From NCBI RefSeq assembly GCF_003860585.1, contig NZ_CP034159.1, forward strand, positions 2,418,001 to 2,482,000: DNA of 64,000 bases, read 5' to 3'. This DNA is from Kaistella carnis (GTDB lineage Bacteria > Bacteroidota > Bacteroidia > Flavobacteriales > Weeksellaceae). Positions 36,550 through 44,256 of the stretch are shown here, piece by piece. Numbering within the stretch: position 1 is the first letter of the stretch; each line of letters starts with the position of its first letter. Under the pieces are notes generated by a model, which was not told where the DNA came from, did no database searches, and saw nothing but the letters and a program-made list of their open reading frames with translations. Made by a program: the position numbers and the translations under genes.

Positions 36550-37365
36550 ATGTCTGTACATTCAGAAATAAAAAAAATCACAACAGAGACTTTGCGAAAA
36601 ATGAAATTCGACAAAGAAATCATCACCATGCTCACCGCGTATGATTATACTACGGCGAAAATGGTAGATGCAGGTGGAATTGATGCAATTCTTATCGGCG
36701 ACTCTGCTGCAAATGTGATGGCTGGTCATGAAACGACTTTGCCCATCACTTTAGATCAAATGATTTATCATACCCAATGTGTGGTGCGAGGTGTTGAACG
36801 AGCTTTAATCGTTGCAGATTTACCCTTTGGTTCTTACCAAAGTAATCCGGAGAAAGCTTTGGATTCTGCCGTAAGAATGATGAAAGAAGGAGGCGCACAT
36901 TCCATTAAAATTGAAGGTGGAAAAGAAATCCAGAAATCAATCGTTAAAATCATCAATGCCGGAATTCCCGTGATGGGACATTTGGGCTTAACACCACAGT
37001 CGATCTATCAATTCGGAACTTATAAAGTTCGTGCAAAAGAAGAGGAAGAAGCGGAGAAACTAATGAGCGATGCAAAGCTGCTTGAAGAACTGGGCTGCTT
37101 CGCTTTGGTTTTAGAAAAAATTCCAGCTGATCTGGCGAAGAGAGTTTCTGAGAGCATTTCCATTCCTACTATCGGAATTGGTGCAGGTGCGGGATGCGAC
37201 GGGCAAGTATTGGTTTATCATGATATGGTCGGAATGAATAAAGATTTCTCGCCAAAATTCTTAAGAAGATATTTAGATTTATATACTGAGATTACAGGAG
37301 CAGTTTCCAGTTTTGTAAAAGATGTTAAAACCGGGGATTTCCCGAATGAAAAAGAAAGTTACTAA
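36550..37365 (+). CDS. panB: 3-methyl-2-oxobutanoate hydroxymethyltransferase
   Basis: First committed enzyme of pantothenate synthesis, forming ketopantoate from 2-oxoisovalerate and methylene-THF. The 271-residue TIM barrel shows [58 protein letters not shown] and ALVLEKIP. The metal-binding Asp/Glu residues are in the first two segments. It overlaps the next gene by one base (TAATG). panC and panD are not in the window. Confidence 0.96.
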   Translation: MSVHSEIKKITTETLRKMKFDKEIITMLTAYDYTTAKMVDAGGIDAILIGDSAANVMAGHETTLPITLDQMIYHTQCVVRGVERALIVADLPFGSYQSNPEKALDSAVRMMKEGGAHSIKIEGGKEIQKSIVKIINAGIPVMGHLGLTPQSIYQFGTYKVRAKEEEEAEKLMSDAKLLEELGCFALVLEKIPADLAKRVSESISIPTIGIGAGAGCDGQVLVYHDMVGMNKDFSPKFLRRYLDLYTEITGAVSSFVKDVKTGDFPNEKESY

Positions 37366-37697
37366 TGAATACCAATACAACAACCTTACAGGGAATATTA
37401 TCCATCGCAGCACTTATTTGTATTGTGGTGGGATTTTTTAATCTTTTCTCGCCGGAGATTAATCACTTTTTATATGATAAACTATTTTATATCTTAATAG
37501 GAGCGAGTTTCTTTTTGCAGGCGCCAACCTTAACCAATAAGAATTTTGTGTACCCAATGTATGCTGCAGCAGCTTTGTGTATCGTGGGAGCGTTTATGAA
37601 ACCAGACTCACAATTGGCAGTGATCAAGACCATCGGACTTTTTGGTGGCGTATTAATGTCGATTTTTAGCAGACCGAAATTAACCAGAAATCAATAA
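37365..37697 (+). CDS. Small integral membrane protein, function unknown
   Basis: A 110-residue protein with four hydrophobic stretches (ILSIAALICIVVGFF, FYILIGASFFL, YAAAALCIVGAF, TIGLFGGVLMSIF). The start ATG shares one base with the panB stop, so it is probably translated from the panB mRNA. No family recognised. Confidence 0.65.
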   Translation: MNTNTTTLQGILSIAALICIVVGFFNLFSPEINHFLYDKLFYILIGASFFLQAPTLTNKNFVYPMYAAAALCIVGAFMKPDSQLAVIKTIGLFGGVLMSIFSRPKLTRNQ

Positions 37698-37723
37698 CCG
37701 TTTATTATCGGACTTTATAAAAA

Positions 37724-37754
37724 AAACTTTCAATATAATTATTGAAAGTTTTTT
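37724..37754. terminator. Bidirectional terminator after panB and the small membrane protein gene
   Basis: AAAACTTTCAAT pairs with ATTGAAAGTTTT, flanked by A and T runs, between two converging genes. Confidence 0.8.
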
Positions 37755-37757
37755 TAT

Positions 37758-38216
37758 TTAATAATTCCCGGTTTTAAGAATATCACCGAAGTAATTTTCG
37801 AGCAAAGTTCTTTCTGCTTTTGTCAGATTGGCGTCCGGATGTTTAGAAATATAGCCCGGCATCGGCATCGTATAATCTTTTATAGAATGTACCGATTTTT
37901 CGAGCATACTCTTTTTCAGATCGCGGTTTAAATCGCCCCACACAGAAAGGTTAAGATGTTCCCGACCTTCATTTACATGATGTTTAATAGACCATGAAAT
38001 GGGTGCAACATAAGCATAATCCGGATAAACAGTTTCGTTTGAATGACAATCGTAACATCCTTTTCTTAAGATCTTTTGTATGTTTTGCGGGGTATTATAA
38101 ATTCTCACGAAATCTGCTTTTTTATTCACAGGCTTATTCATGCGGTCGATTGGGATAAACTGAATCACCGCAACGACAATGAGGAACCAATATAAAATAT
38201 TTAAAAAAGTTTTCAT
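37758..38216 (-). CDS. Membrane-anchored c-type heme protein (haem-binding domain)
   Basis: A 152-residue protein with an N-terminal membrane anchor (FLNILYWFLIVVAVIQFI) and one c-type heme motif CYDCH at residues 54-58, in the setting LRKGCYDCHSNETVYPDYAYVAPISW that defines the Haem_bd family. A Met-rich segment (YTMPMPGY) may give the distal ligand. Electron-transfer partner unknown. Its ATG overlaps the stop of the upstream lipoprotein gene by four bases. Confidence 0.82.
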   Translation of the reverse strand: MKTFLNILYWFLIVVAVIQFIPIDRMNKPVNKKADFVRIYNTPQNIQKILRKGCYDCHSNETVYPDYAYVAPISWSIKHHVNEGREHLNLSVWGDLNRDLKKSMLEKSVHSIKDYTMPMPGYISKHPDANLTKAERTLLENYFGDILKTGNY

Positions 38217-39907
38217 TCCTTATTTTCCGAGGTTAAAGGTTTTGTGATCTCTTCCTTATTAAAAGGAGTGACCGTGGCAGAATCAGTTTCCAAATTATTT
38301 AGAGGCAGCTTCCAGGTTTCGCGGATGTCCCAAAGTGGTCGTATTTCAATTTTCTTCTCGAAGATATAAACAGGCTCAGCGAAAACACCGTCGGCAAAAT
38401 CCGCAGAGTCCCAAACTCCATTATTGTTTTCATCGACTAAAATACGCAGCTCGTAAGTTCCTGGTTTCAGCGATTTAAAATCTATTTTCGATTCATTAAC
38501 ATATCTGGAATATGCGATATCTCCACGCTCTGTAATGAACTGGATCCAAAATTTTTGTGTTGGAGCATTTTCCAGAGTTAAAACAAACTCGCCATAATTT
38601 TCTAATTTATCCGCTTCAAAATCAAAGCGTTTTGAGATTTTAGTCGTCTCGTAAAATGAAGAGGCGGTTTCTTTCGGAATGGTCAATGAATATTTTTTTC
38701 CTTCTTTGAAGTTGGATTTTATATGAATTTCAAAAGGATTTTTTTCATCAATTTCTGCCCTAAAATCCTGTTGAATACTATCGGAAACCAAAGTCCATTT
38801 TTCAGGCTGAATCTTATCAACGAAATAATTAGAGGTAATGACAAAATCTTTACCCGGCGGCAATAGATTTCCGCCGCTGTTATTAAGCACCATTTCATTT
38901 TTCGCATTATAGCGGTAGAAAAGAGATACCGAATCTTTTTTTACGCCATTATCAAAACTGAATTTTAGATTTTCATTGTTTGCAACGCCAACATTTTGTG
39001 CAGTGGCATCAAACCAAATATATACAGAATCAGATTTTGGCTTGTGTGTCACTTTATAATCACGCAGTTTATCGCTTAAGGAAAGGACGTCAACCTTCTC
39101 AGGATTTCCTTCGAAAGTCATTAGAATTCCGCCTGGATTTTCCTTCATTTCAACATACTTCACCGATTTTCTGGATGGATAAAGATTGATGTTGAGACCC
39201 GAGATACTATTATCCAGAACTATTTTATCTTTCATAAATCCAACCTTCTCTTTCCCCATATCATAGACAGAATTCGAATTGCTGTCTTCAAATGCTAAAA
39301 TTCGATAATTTCCAGGCGACAAATAATTGAGTTCAAAATAACCATCGGCATCTGCTTTCGTAATGTAGTACGGTTTTTGACGGTAATCCATCGAATCCTT
39401 TTCCTGGTACAGACCGACGACTAAACTTCCTTCTTCAGTGGTTTTTTCTTGATCTTTAAAGATGCTTTTGAGTTCCCCACTAATATAAAGACTGTCGATT
39501 TTTGGTCCCGTAGAAAATGCAAAGTTGTAATACCCAAGTGGGTTTCCTTCGTTATTATCTACAATCGCATTACCGAAATTAAAGTTATAGGTGGTATTTT
39601 CCTGTAATGTATCTTCCCATTTGATGAGCAGATATTTATTAGCCATCCCGGAAGGAAGTATTTTTGTAATTTTGCGAAGAGGTGGCGAAATAATGAGATG
39701 TTTATTGATGTCTTTTAATGCAATATATTCATCAAAAGTAATTCTGAGTTCTCTGATATCCCTCTGCACATTAACTCTTGGGCTGTCGATATTGCTGCCA
39801 ATGACCTGTGGCGGAATACTGTCCCTTGTGCCACCCACAGGTGAACCAACGCGTGCGCAAGAGGCCAGGATGATGCTGAGGAGCAATAGAAAAAAGAATC
39901 TTTTCAT
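38213..39907 (-). CDS. Ig-like (Big_5) domain lipoprotein
   Basis: A 564-residue outer-envelope lipoprotein. The signal ends in ILASC, followed by ARVGSPVGGTRDSIPPQVIGS, a typical opening for the Bacteroidota Ig-like family; a Big_5-type domain (ITFDEYIALKDIN) follows. Later segments such as YFELNYLSPGNYRILAFEDSN and LKPGTYELRILVDENNNGVWD are carboxypeptidase-regulatory-like folds repeated along the chain. The ATG at 39907 is chosen over an earlier ATG (39955) because it starts the signal peptide and follows a -7 element. Confidence 0.8.
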   Translation of the reverse strand: MKRFFFLLLLSIILASCARVGSPVGGTRDSIPPQVIGSNIDSPRVNVQRDIRELRITFDEYIALKDINKHLIISPPLRKITKILPSGMANKYLLIKWEDTLQENTTYNFNFGNAIVDNNEGNPLGYYNFAFSTGPKIDSLYISGELKSIFKDQEKTTEEGSLVVGLYQEKDSMDYRQKPYYITKADADGYFELNYLSPGNYRILAFEDSNSNSVYDMGKEKVGFMKDKIVLDNSISGLNINLYPSRKSVKYVEMKENPGGILMTFEGNPEKVDVLSLSDKLRDYKVTHKPKSDSVYIWFDATAQNVGVANNENLKFSFDNGVKKDSVSLFYRYNAKNEMVLNNSGGNLLPPGKDFVITSNYFVDKIQPEKWTLVSDSIQQDFRAEIDEKNPFEIHIKSNFKEGKKYSLTIPKETASSFYETTKISKRFDFEADKLENYGEFVLTLENAPTQKFWIQFITERGDIAYSRYVNESKIDFKSLKPGTYELRILVDENNNGVWDSADFADGVFAEPVYIFEKKIEIRPLWDIRETWKLPLNNLETDSATVTPFNKEEITKPLTSENKE

Positions 39908-39921
39908 GAAACAGATTTGTG

Positions 39922-39929
39922 CAAAATTA
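39922..39929 (-). promoter_or_regulatory. -7 promoter element for the Ig-like lipoprotein gene
   Basis: TAATTTTG on the minus strand, 14 bases upstream of the ATG at 39907; supports that start. Confidence 0.4.
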
Positions 39930-39935
39930 AGAAAT

Positions 39936-41195
39936 TTATTCACTGTAACTGTCATTCGGTTGGTTCTGTTTCAGCGTATCTGTTTCGCCCATGCTTTTCT
40001 GAATTTTCTCCCTTTCATACGGGAAATTTTCAAAAAGTCCGGAAAGTGCCAGTGCGGTATATACGCGACTCGAATATTTATTGCCGATTGCAATAATCGT
40101 GACCTGTGATTTTAATAAATGTCCGAAAACAGAATTGGTTCCATGCCACCAACCATTATGATAAGTCAGTTTATCATTTTCGTTAAAAATCTTCATCCTG
40201 AAGCCGAGTCCATAATTGTTTACTCCAGGTTTTTCATTGCTGTAGGGCTCATAAATCATCGCCTGCAAATCATGACGTAAGAAATTCTTAGCAAATAGGG
40301 CTTTTGAAAAGTTTAATAAATCTCTTGGAGTGGTGTACACATTTTTGTCACCATAGATCAAATCCAGCCGGTCGTAAGGATAAACTCTGGGACCGCGCTG
40401 ATAGAATGATTTGGCTGCTGTTGCCGTATCTTTTTCCTTAAAGATGTAGGTGTGTTTCATTTTTAAGGGTTGAAAAACCATTTGCTTCATCGCCTCCGGG
40501 AAGGGAGTTTTAGTTACCTTTTCTATCAGTAAAGCTAACATGGCGTAATTGGTATTGCAATACATAAAACCTGTATTGGTTTCGCGCGCAAGATCCGGTT
40601 GATATTGAATCAACATATTTAGAATATCCTGATTGGTAAGATATTTTTTTGAAAGTTCTGCCGGTTGAGGCTGTATCTTTTCTATGAAATGTTCATATTT
40701 GGGCAAGCCACTTCTTTGGCTAAGTAATGTAAATACGGTAACCTTCGGATAGGGAAATTTAGGGAAATATTTTGTGAGTGGATCGTCCAGTGTAATTTTT
40801 CCTGATTCTACCAGTTTTAAAGTTGCCATCGCGGTGAGCGTTTTAGAAATTGAGGCAACATGAAGTGCAACAGTGTCATTGATCGGTTCCTGTTTGTCTG
40901 CTTGAGCAAAACCACGGTAATTTTCGTATAAAATTTTATCGCCTTTCGCCACGAGAAAACCACCCCATAAATCGCCATTTTCCCAGACATTTTTATAGTA
41001 ACTGTCGATCACTGAAACAATGGAATCCTTATTTTGTAACTGCCTGTCTTTCCTGTGGAAAATATTGTCCAAATCAATGTTTCCGTAATTGGGTAAAGAG
41101 GTGTTAATTTTTTCTTCTTTTGCATTCTCTTTTTTACAGGAGAATAAAATAAACGCAGAAAAGAGAAGAAGGAATAAGGAATTTGAAAATTTCAT
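39936..41195 (-). CDS. Serine hydrolase of the beta-lactamase/class C family, lipoprotein
   Basis: A 419-residue periplasmic lipoprotein: the signal ends in FILFSC (Cys20). The penicillin-recognising motif SxxK is SISK at residues 115-118, the YxN-type motif is MYCNTNYAML, and YHNGWWHG stands where the third (KTG/HxG) box is expected. Members are D-Ala carboxypeptidases, esterases or beta-lactamases; substrate cannot be told here, and resistance should not be assumed. Confidence 0.83.
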   Translation of the reverse strand: MKFSNSLFLLLFSAFILFSCKKENAKEEKINTSLPNYGNIDLDNIFHRKDRQLQNKDSIVSVIDSYYKNVWENGDLWGGFLVAKGDKILYENYRGFAQADKQEPINDTVALHVASISKTLTAMATLKLVESGKITLDDPLTKYFPKFPYPKVTVFTLLSQRSGLPKYEHFIEKIQPQPAELSKKYLTNQDILNMLIQYQPDLARETNTGFMYCNTNYAMLALLIEKVTKTPFPEAMKQMVFQPLKMKHTYIFKEKDTATAAKSFYQRGPRVYPYDRLDLIYGDKNVYTTPRDLLNFSKALFAKNFLRHDLQAMIYEPYSNEKPGVNNYGLGFRMKIFNENDKLTYHNGWWHGTNSVFGHLLKSQVTIIAIGNKYSSRVYTALALSGLFENFPYEREKIQKSMGETDTLKQNQPNDSYSE

Positions 41196-41275
41196 TAAAA
41201 AGGTTTTGTCTTAAAAATCTCCGCAATATAAGGGATAAAGTACAAAACCGATAAGACCGAAGTCATAAAAATTTG

Positions 41276-42211
41276 TTAAGATTGAGGAAATTTCCTCAGA
41301 ATTTTATCCACAATCACCTGCGCCAATTTCTCCTTACTTTCTATGGTCCAACCGGCAATATGTGGTGTAACGATTACTTTTTCAGAATTCAGAAGATATT
41401 GTAAATCTTCATTTTCGCCATCCAGTTTTTCAAAAGAGGATTTCTCGTATTCCAAAACATCCAAAGCGGCACCTTTGACTTTCCCATTTTTAATCGCCTG
41501 AACTAAATCTTTCGTGTTGACATTTTTCCCTCGGGCCGTATTTACAAAGTAAAAGTTTTTCGCCATTTCTGAGATGAATTTTTTATTCACCAGATAATGG
41601 GTTTCGTCCGTAATCGGAAGATGTAAACTTAAAATATCCGCTTCTTTCTTTAAAATTTCTAAAGTTACCTGCGTGGCGTTTTCATCTGCAATATTGGGTA
41701 ATATATCGTGAAAAATAACTTTGCAACCAAAACCTGAAAGCCTCTTTGCAACTGCTTTTCCCATATTTCCGTACCCAATGAGACCCACGGTTTTGCCAAG
41801 CAGTTCTTCGCCACGATTTTCTTCGCGTTTCCAGATTCCGTTCTTTACTTCCTGGGATGAAATAAATAATCGGTTCATTAATATAAGAAGCATACCTAGA
41901 ACCTGTTCGGCCACTGCATCACGATTTCCTTCGGGAGAACTGATAAGCTCAATTCCGGATTTTTGTGCGAACGCTACATCAATGTTTTCCATGCCGGCAC
42001 CAACACGAGCGATGAATTTTAAATTTTTTGCATGTTCGATGAATTTCTGATCAACCGGAATTCTACTTCTGATAATAATGCCGTCATAGCCTTCAATTTT
42101 GGCCAAAACCTCATCATAAGATGAAGTAAAATCTTCAACCAACGAAAAAGCTTTGGCTGTAAGTTGTTCCGTAATTAAAGGATGATTTTTATCGAGAAGT
42201 AAGATTTTCAT
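41276..42211 (-). CDS. D-isomer-specific 2-hydroxyacid dehydrogenase (phosphoglycerate dehydrogenase-like)
   Basis: A 311-residue NAD-dependent dehydrogenase. The dinucleotide motif GYGNMG is at residues 146-151; the catalytic Arg is in NTARGKNV, and the Glu/His pair is in DVLEYE and VTPHIAGWT. The ACT domain of long-form SerA is missing. It could convert 3-phosphoglycerate to 3-phosphohydroxypyruvate or act on another 2-hydroxyacid. The ATG at 42211 (MKILLLDKNHP) is chosen; an upstream TTG lies within the repeat copy at 42252-42267. Confidence 0.85.
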   Translation of the reverse strand: MKILLLDKNHPLITEQLTAKAFSLVEDFTSSYDEVLAKIEGYDGIIIRSRIPVDQKFIEHAKNLKFIARVGAGMENIDVAFAQKSGIELISSPEGNRDAVAEQVLGMLLILMNRLFISSQEVKNGIWKREENRGEELLGKTVGLIGYGNMGKAVAKRLSGFGCKVIFHDILPNIADENATQVTLEILKKEADILSLHLPITDETHYLVNKKFISEMAKNFYFVNTARGKNVNTKDLVQAIKNGKVKGAALDVLEYEKSSFEKLDGENEDLQYLLNSEKVIVTPHIAGWTIESKEKLAQVIVDKILRKFPQS

Positions 42212-42251
42212 ATTTTTTTCGGTTATGAATGCTCGTGAAAGTTGTTTTAAA

Positions 42252-42267
42252 CACAAATGACACTAAT
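42252..42267 (+). repeat. Flanking repeat copy L1 of the GxxExxY unit
   Basis: CACAAATGACACTAAT. Its reverse complement occurs with one mismatch each at 42778-42793 and 42801-42816. Confidence 0.75.
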
Positions 42268-42272
42268 CTAAT

Positions 42273-42288
42273 CACAAATGACACAATT
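42273..42288 (+). repeat. Flanking repeat copy L2 of the GxxExxY unit
   Basis: CACAAATGACACAATT; identical to L1 over the first 12 bases, 21 bases downstream. It just overlaps the stop codon of the GxxExxY gene. Confidence 0.7.
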
Positions 42289-42679
42289 ATAGCTGCCCAT
42301 TGATTACACGTTTTACACCGTGCTTAAATTGTGAAGTATTAAAATTAATCAGCATTCCAAGTTTGCAATTGCTTAAACGAAGATAAGTTAGAATTTGGGC
42401 CAAATGAACATCATGTAATTCTTCTACAGATTTAATCTCAACCACAAACTTTCTTTCCACTAAAATATCTAATCGATAACCAACATCTAGTTTTACATTT
42501 CTATAAGTGAGCGGCATTGGTTTTTGTTTTTCTACAAATAAACCATTTTGACTGATTTCATAGAATAAACATTCTTCATAAGCACTTTCCAATAAACCAG
42601 GACCAAGCGCCTTATGAACCATATATCCGGCTTCATAAACGATTCTAGAAATTTCATTTTCAGAAATATTGATATCCAT
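42287..42679 (-). CDS. GxxExxY protein (PD-(D/E)XK-like nuclease fold)
   Basis: A 130-residue protein with the name-giving motif G28-L-L-E31-S-A-Y34 (GPGLLESAYEECL). Further on, VGYRLDILVERKFVVEIKS has the D...E-x-K arrangement of the PD-(D/E)XK phosphodiesterase fold, and QILTYLRLSNCKLGMLINF completes the core. Length and motifs are intact. Family function is not established. It is enclosed by paired inverted repeats and unrelated to the neighbouring metabolic genes, which suggests independent acquisition. Confidence 0.88.
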   Translation of the reverse strand: MDINISENEISRIVYEAGYMVHKALGPGLLESAYEECLFYEISQNGLFVEKQKPMPLTYRNVKLDVGYRLDILVERKFVVEIKSVEELHDVHLAQILTYLRLSNCKLGMLINFNTSQFKHGVKRVINGQL

Positions 42680-42735
42680 TTTTTAGCATTATTAGTGTTT
42701 GTAATTTCTAAACATTAATATCGCTAATTTTTTCA

Positions 42736-42750
42736 ACAAATGACAAATTA
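42736..42750 (+). repeat. Partial repeat copy right of the GxxExxY gene, left-arm orientation
   Basis: ACAAATGACAAATTA resembles L2 with small changes. It may be an internal or decayed copy. Confidence 0.35.
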
Positions 42751-42777
42751 CTTAGAATCATTATTTCATTTTGAAAT

Positions 42778-42793
42778 ATTAGTGCCATTTGTG
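42778..42793 (-). repeat. Flanking repeat copy R1 of the GxxExxY unit
   Basis: ATTAGTGCCATTTGTG differs from the reverse complement of L1 at one of 16 positions. Confidence 0.72.
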
Positions 42794-42800
42794 CGTATTT

Positions 42801-42816
42801 ATTAGTGTAATTTGTG
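42801..42816 (-). repeat. Flanking repeat copy R2 of the GxxExxY unit
   Basis: ATTAGTGTAATTTGTG differs from the reverse complement of L1 at one of 16 positions; it lies 23 bases beyond R1, just before the stop codon of the thioesterase gene. Confidence 0.72.
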
Positions 42817-42822
42817 GTAAAA

Positions 42823-43338
42823 TTAACTTCCGAAAAGTCTTTTAAGTTCCACAGAATCCGCCGCATTCATTCGTCCGGAAAGAATCAATGAAAGTTCTTT
42901 TCTCCGCAAAGCGGCATCAAACCTCGAGATTTCTTCTTCTGTTTCAGGAACCATTTTTGGAATTGGTATAGGTCTGTTATATTCATCAACCGCCACAAAA
43001 GTGTAAATTCCGGAATTGGTGTGAATCTTTTTTTGATTAATGGGATCATCCAACCAAACATCCACATAAATTTCCATTGACGTGGAAAATGCACGCGAAA
43101 CCTTCGATTCTAAAACCACAATTCCGCCTTCCGGAATGGGATGATCAAATGAAACATGATTTACAGATGCGGTAACCACGCGTCTTTCGCAATGTCTTGC
43201 TGCGGATATTGAAGCGCATCGGTCCATTTTTGCCAAAAGTTCACCACCGAAAAGATTTCTTAAAGAATTCGTTTCATTAGGCAAAACGATGTTGGTCATA
43301 ATGGTTAGCGATTCTGCTGCTTTCTTGGTTTTTTCCAT
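42823..43338 (-). CDS. Acyl-CoA thioesterase (hotdog fold, YciA/BACH-like)
   Basis: A 171-residue cytosolic enzyme hydrolysing acyl-CoA thioesters. Typical segments are NSLRNLFGGELLAKMDRCASISAARH, NHVSFDHPIPEGGIVVLESKV and TYVFVAV-like GIYTFVAVDEYNRPIPIP. The conserved Asp (MDRCA) and Asn are present. It overlaps the end of the upstream HU-like gene by 34 bases in another frame, so the two are probably co-expressed. Confidence 0.87.
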   Translation of the reverse strand: MEKTKKAAESLTIMTNIVLPNETNSLRNLFGGELLAKMDRCASISAARHCERRVVTASVNHVSFDHPIPEGGIVVLESKVSRAFSTSMEIYVDVWLDDPINQKKIHTNSGIYTFVAVDEYNRPIPIPKMVPETEEEISRFDAALRRKELSLILSGRMNAADSVELKRLFGS

Positions 43339-44072
43339 TTAGATTTTGAATAGTTTTTTTTAGAAGTCCATTTTTTTGGAGCTGCTGCAACAGGTGCAGT
43401 CATGTTTTTTATAGAATCAGCTTTTAAAGAATCTACCAATGCCGCAGCAGATTGTAGGGAATCAATTTTTACTGTATCTTTTTGTACGGCGGGAAGAACT
43501 TTCGCTGGAGTTTCAGGCGTGAAAGATTTTTTACCGAAAATCATTTCCGGCTGGGAAACACCCAAATAGGTGAGTGCGGAAATAATCAACACCAAAGGTA
43601 CGATCCAGTAAAAAGATTTGCTGAACTGAAATGATCGTTGTGATTCGCTCTTATGATTTTTAATTTCGGAGATATTAATTTCCTCTAAACCATAAAAATC
43701 GGGAGATAAATTTTCCGTCCTTTCTGCGCTGAAATGCATCTTGCTGTCTTCTAAATAAAAGAGTCCGATATTTTCAACCCTCACCTTTTTCTCTTTAAAA
43801 AGAGTGGCATTCCAGTAATTAACTTGTTTTTTCAGCTCCAGTTCTGCATCAATCATTGGAACTCCTTTTCGACCGGAAATAAATTTTAAAAATTCATCAG
43901 AATTTCCGGATTGACTTGGTTTAAAAGCAATCGCGGTTCCCGGAGGCAAAATATTTTTCCCTTCCTGATCCAGCGACGCAGTAATGGTATTCAGATAAAA
44001 GGTTCCGAAACCAGGAATTGAAGCGCTGCCGTGGTTTTTTAAAAATTCGAGAAGGATAGAAGAAAAATTCAT
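43305..44072 (-). CDS. Membrane protein with N-terminal HU-CCDC81-like domains
   Basis: A 255-residue protein. The N-terminal 130 residues (LLEFLKNHGSASIPGFGTFYLN, RVENIGLFYLEDSKMHF) resemble two tandem HU-like domains of the CCDC81 bacterial type. One span follows (FYWIVPLVLIISALTYLGV), then a Lys/Pro/Ala-rich tail, presumably periplasmic, ending in a strongly basic KKPRKQQNR-like stretch. Unlike typical members there is no obvious SPOR domain. It may tie the envelope to a cytoplasmic partner; DNA binding is not shown. A full consensus promoter lies directly upstream. Confidence 0.7.
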   Translation of the reverse strand: MNFSSILLEFLKNHGSASIPGFGTFYLNTITASLDQEGKNILPPGTAIAFKPSQSGNSDEFLKFISGRKGVPMIDAELELKKQVNYWNATLFKEKKVRVENIGLFYLEDSKMHFSAERTENLSPDFYGLEEINISEIKNHKSESQRSFQFSKSFYWIVPLVLIISALTYLGVSQPEMIFGKKSFTPETPAKVLPAVQKDTVKIDSLQSAAALVDSLKADSIKNMTAPVAAAPKKWTSKKNYSKSKWKKPRKQQNR

Positions 44073-44079
44073 ACGGTGG

Positions 44080-44110
44080 CAAATTTATGGCTTTTGATTG
44101 ATTTAATCAA
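44080..44110 (-). promoter_or_regulatory. Promoter of the HU-like membrane protein gene (nearly leaderless)
   Basis: On the minus strand: TTG (44110-44108), a 20-base spacer and TAAATTTG (44087-44080). The ATG at 44072 is seven bases after the -7 element. A full match to the Bacteroidota consensus. Confidence 0.62.
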
Positions 44111-44198
44111 AATAAATACATTCGTCAGTCACAATACCGTTTATGTTCGATGATTCAACGCTTTGGCGCGGCACAATTTTAAATAAATATAAAAAAGA

Positions 44199-44220
44199 TT
44201 ACTCCAAATAAGTGGAGTAA
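44199..44220 (-). terminator. Rho-independent terminator of the TonB-dependent receptor gene
   Basis: TTACTCCA and TGGAGTAA form an 8-bp stem with a six-base loop, followed on the minus strand by TCTTTTTT. Confidence 0.82.
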
Positions 44221-44256
44221 CCTTTACAATTTAATTATAGGATATGAATGTGTTTT

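Larger units (their letters stand above)
42252..42816. mobile_element. Putative GxxExxY cassette bounded by paired inverted repeats
   Basis: A 565-bp unit between two same-strand genes: two 16-base repeat copies on the left (period 21), the GxxExxY gene, and two inverted copies on the right (period 23). No transposase is inside. Whether it is mobile is inference. Confidence 0.45.

Noticed and set aside
39936..41195. Beta-lactamase-family gene as an antibiotic-resistance determinant
   Set aside because: The class C fold is shared by many peptidases and esterases; nothing here shows beta-lactam hydrolysis or mobility.
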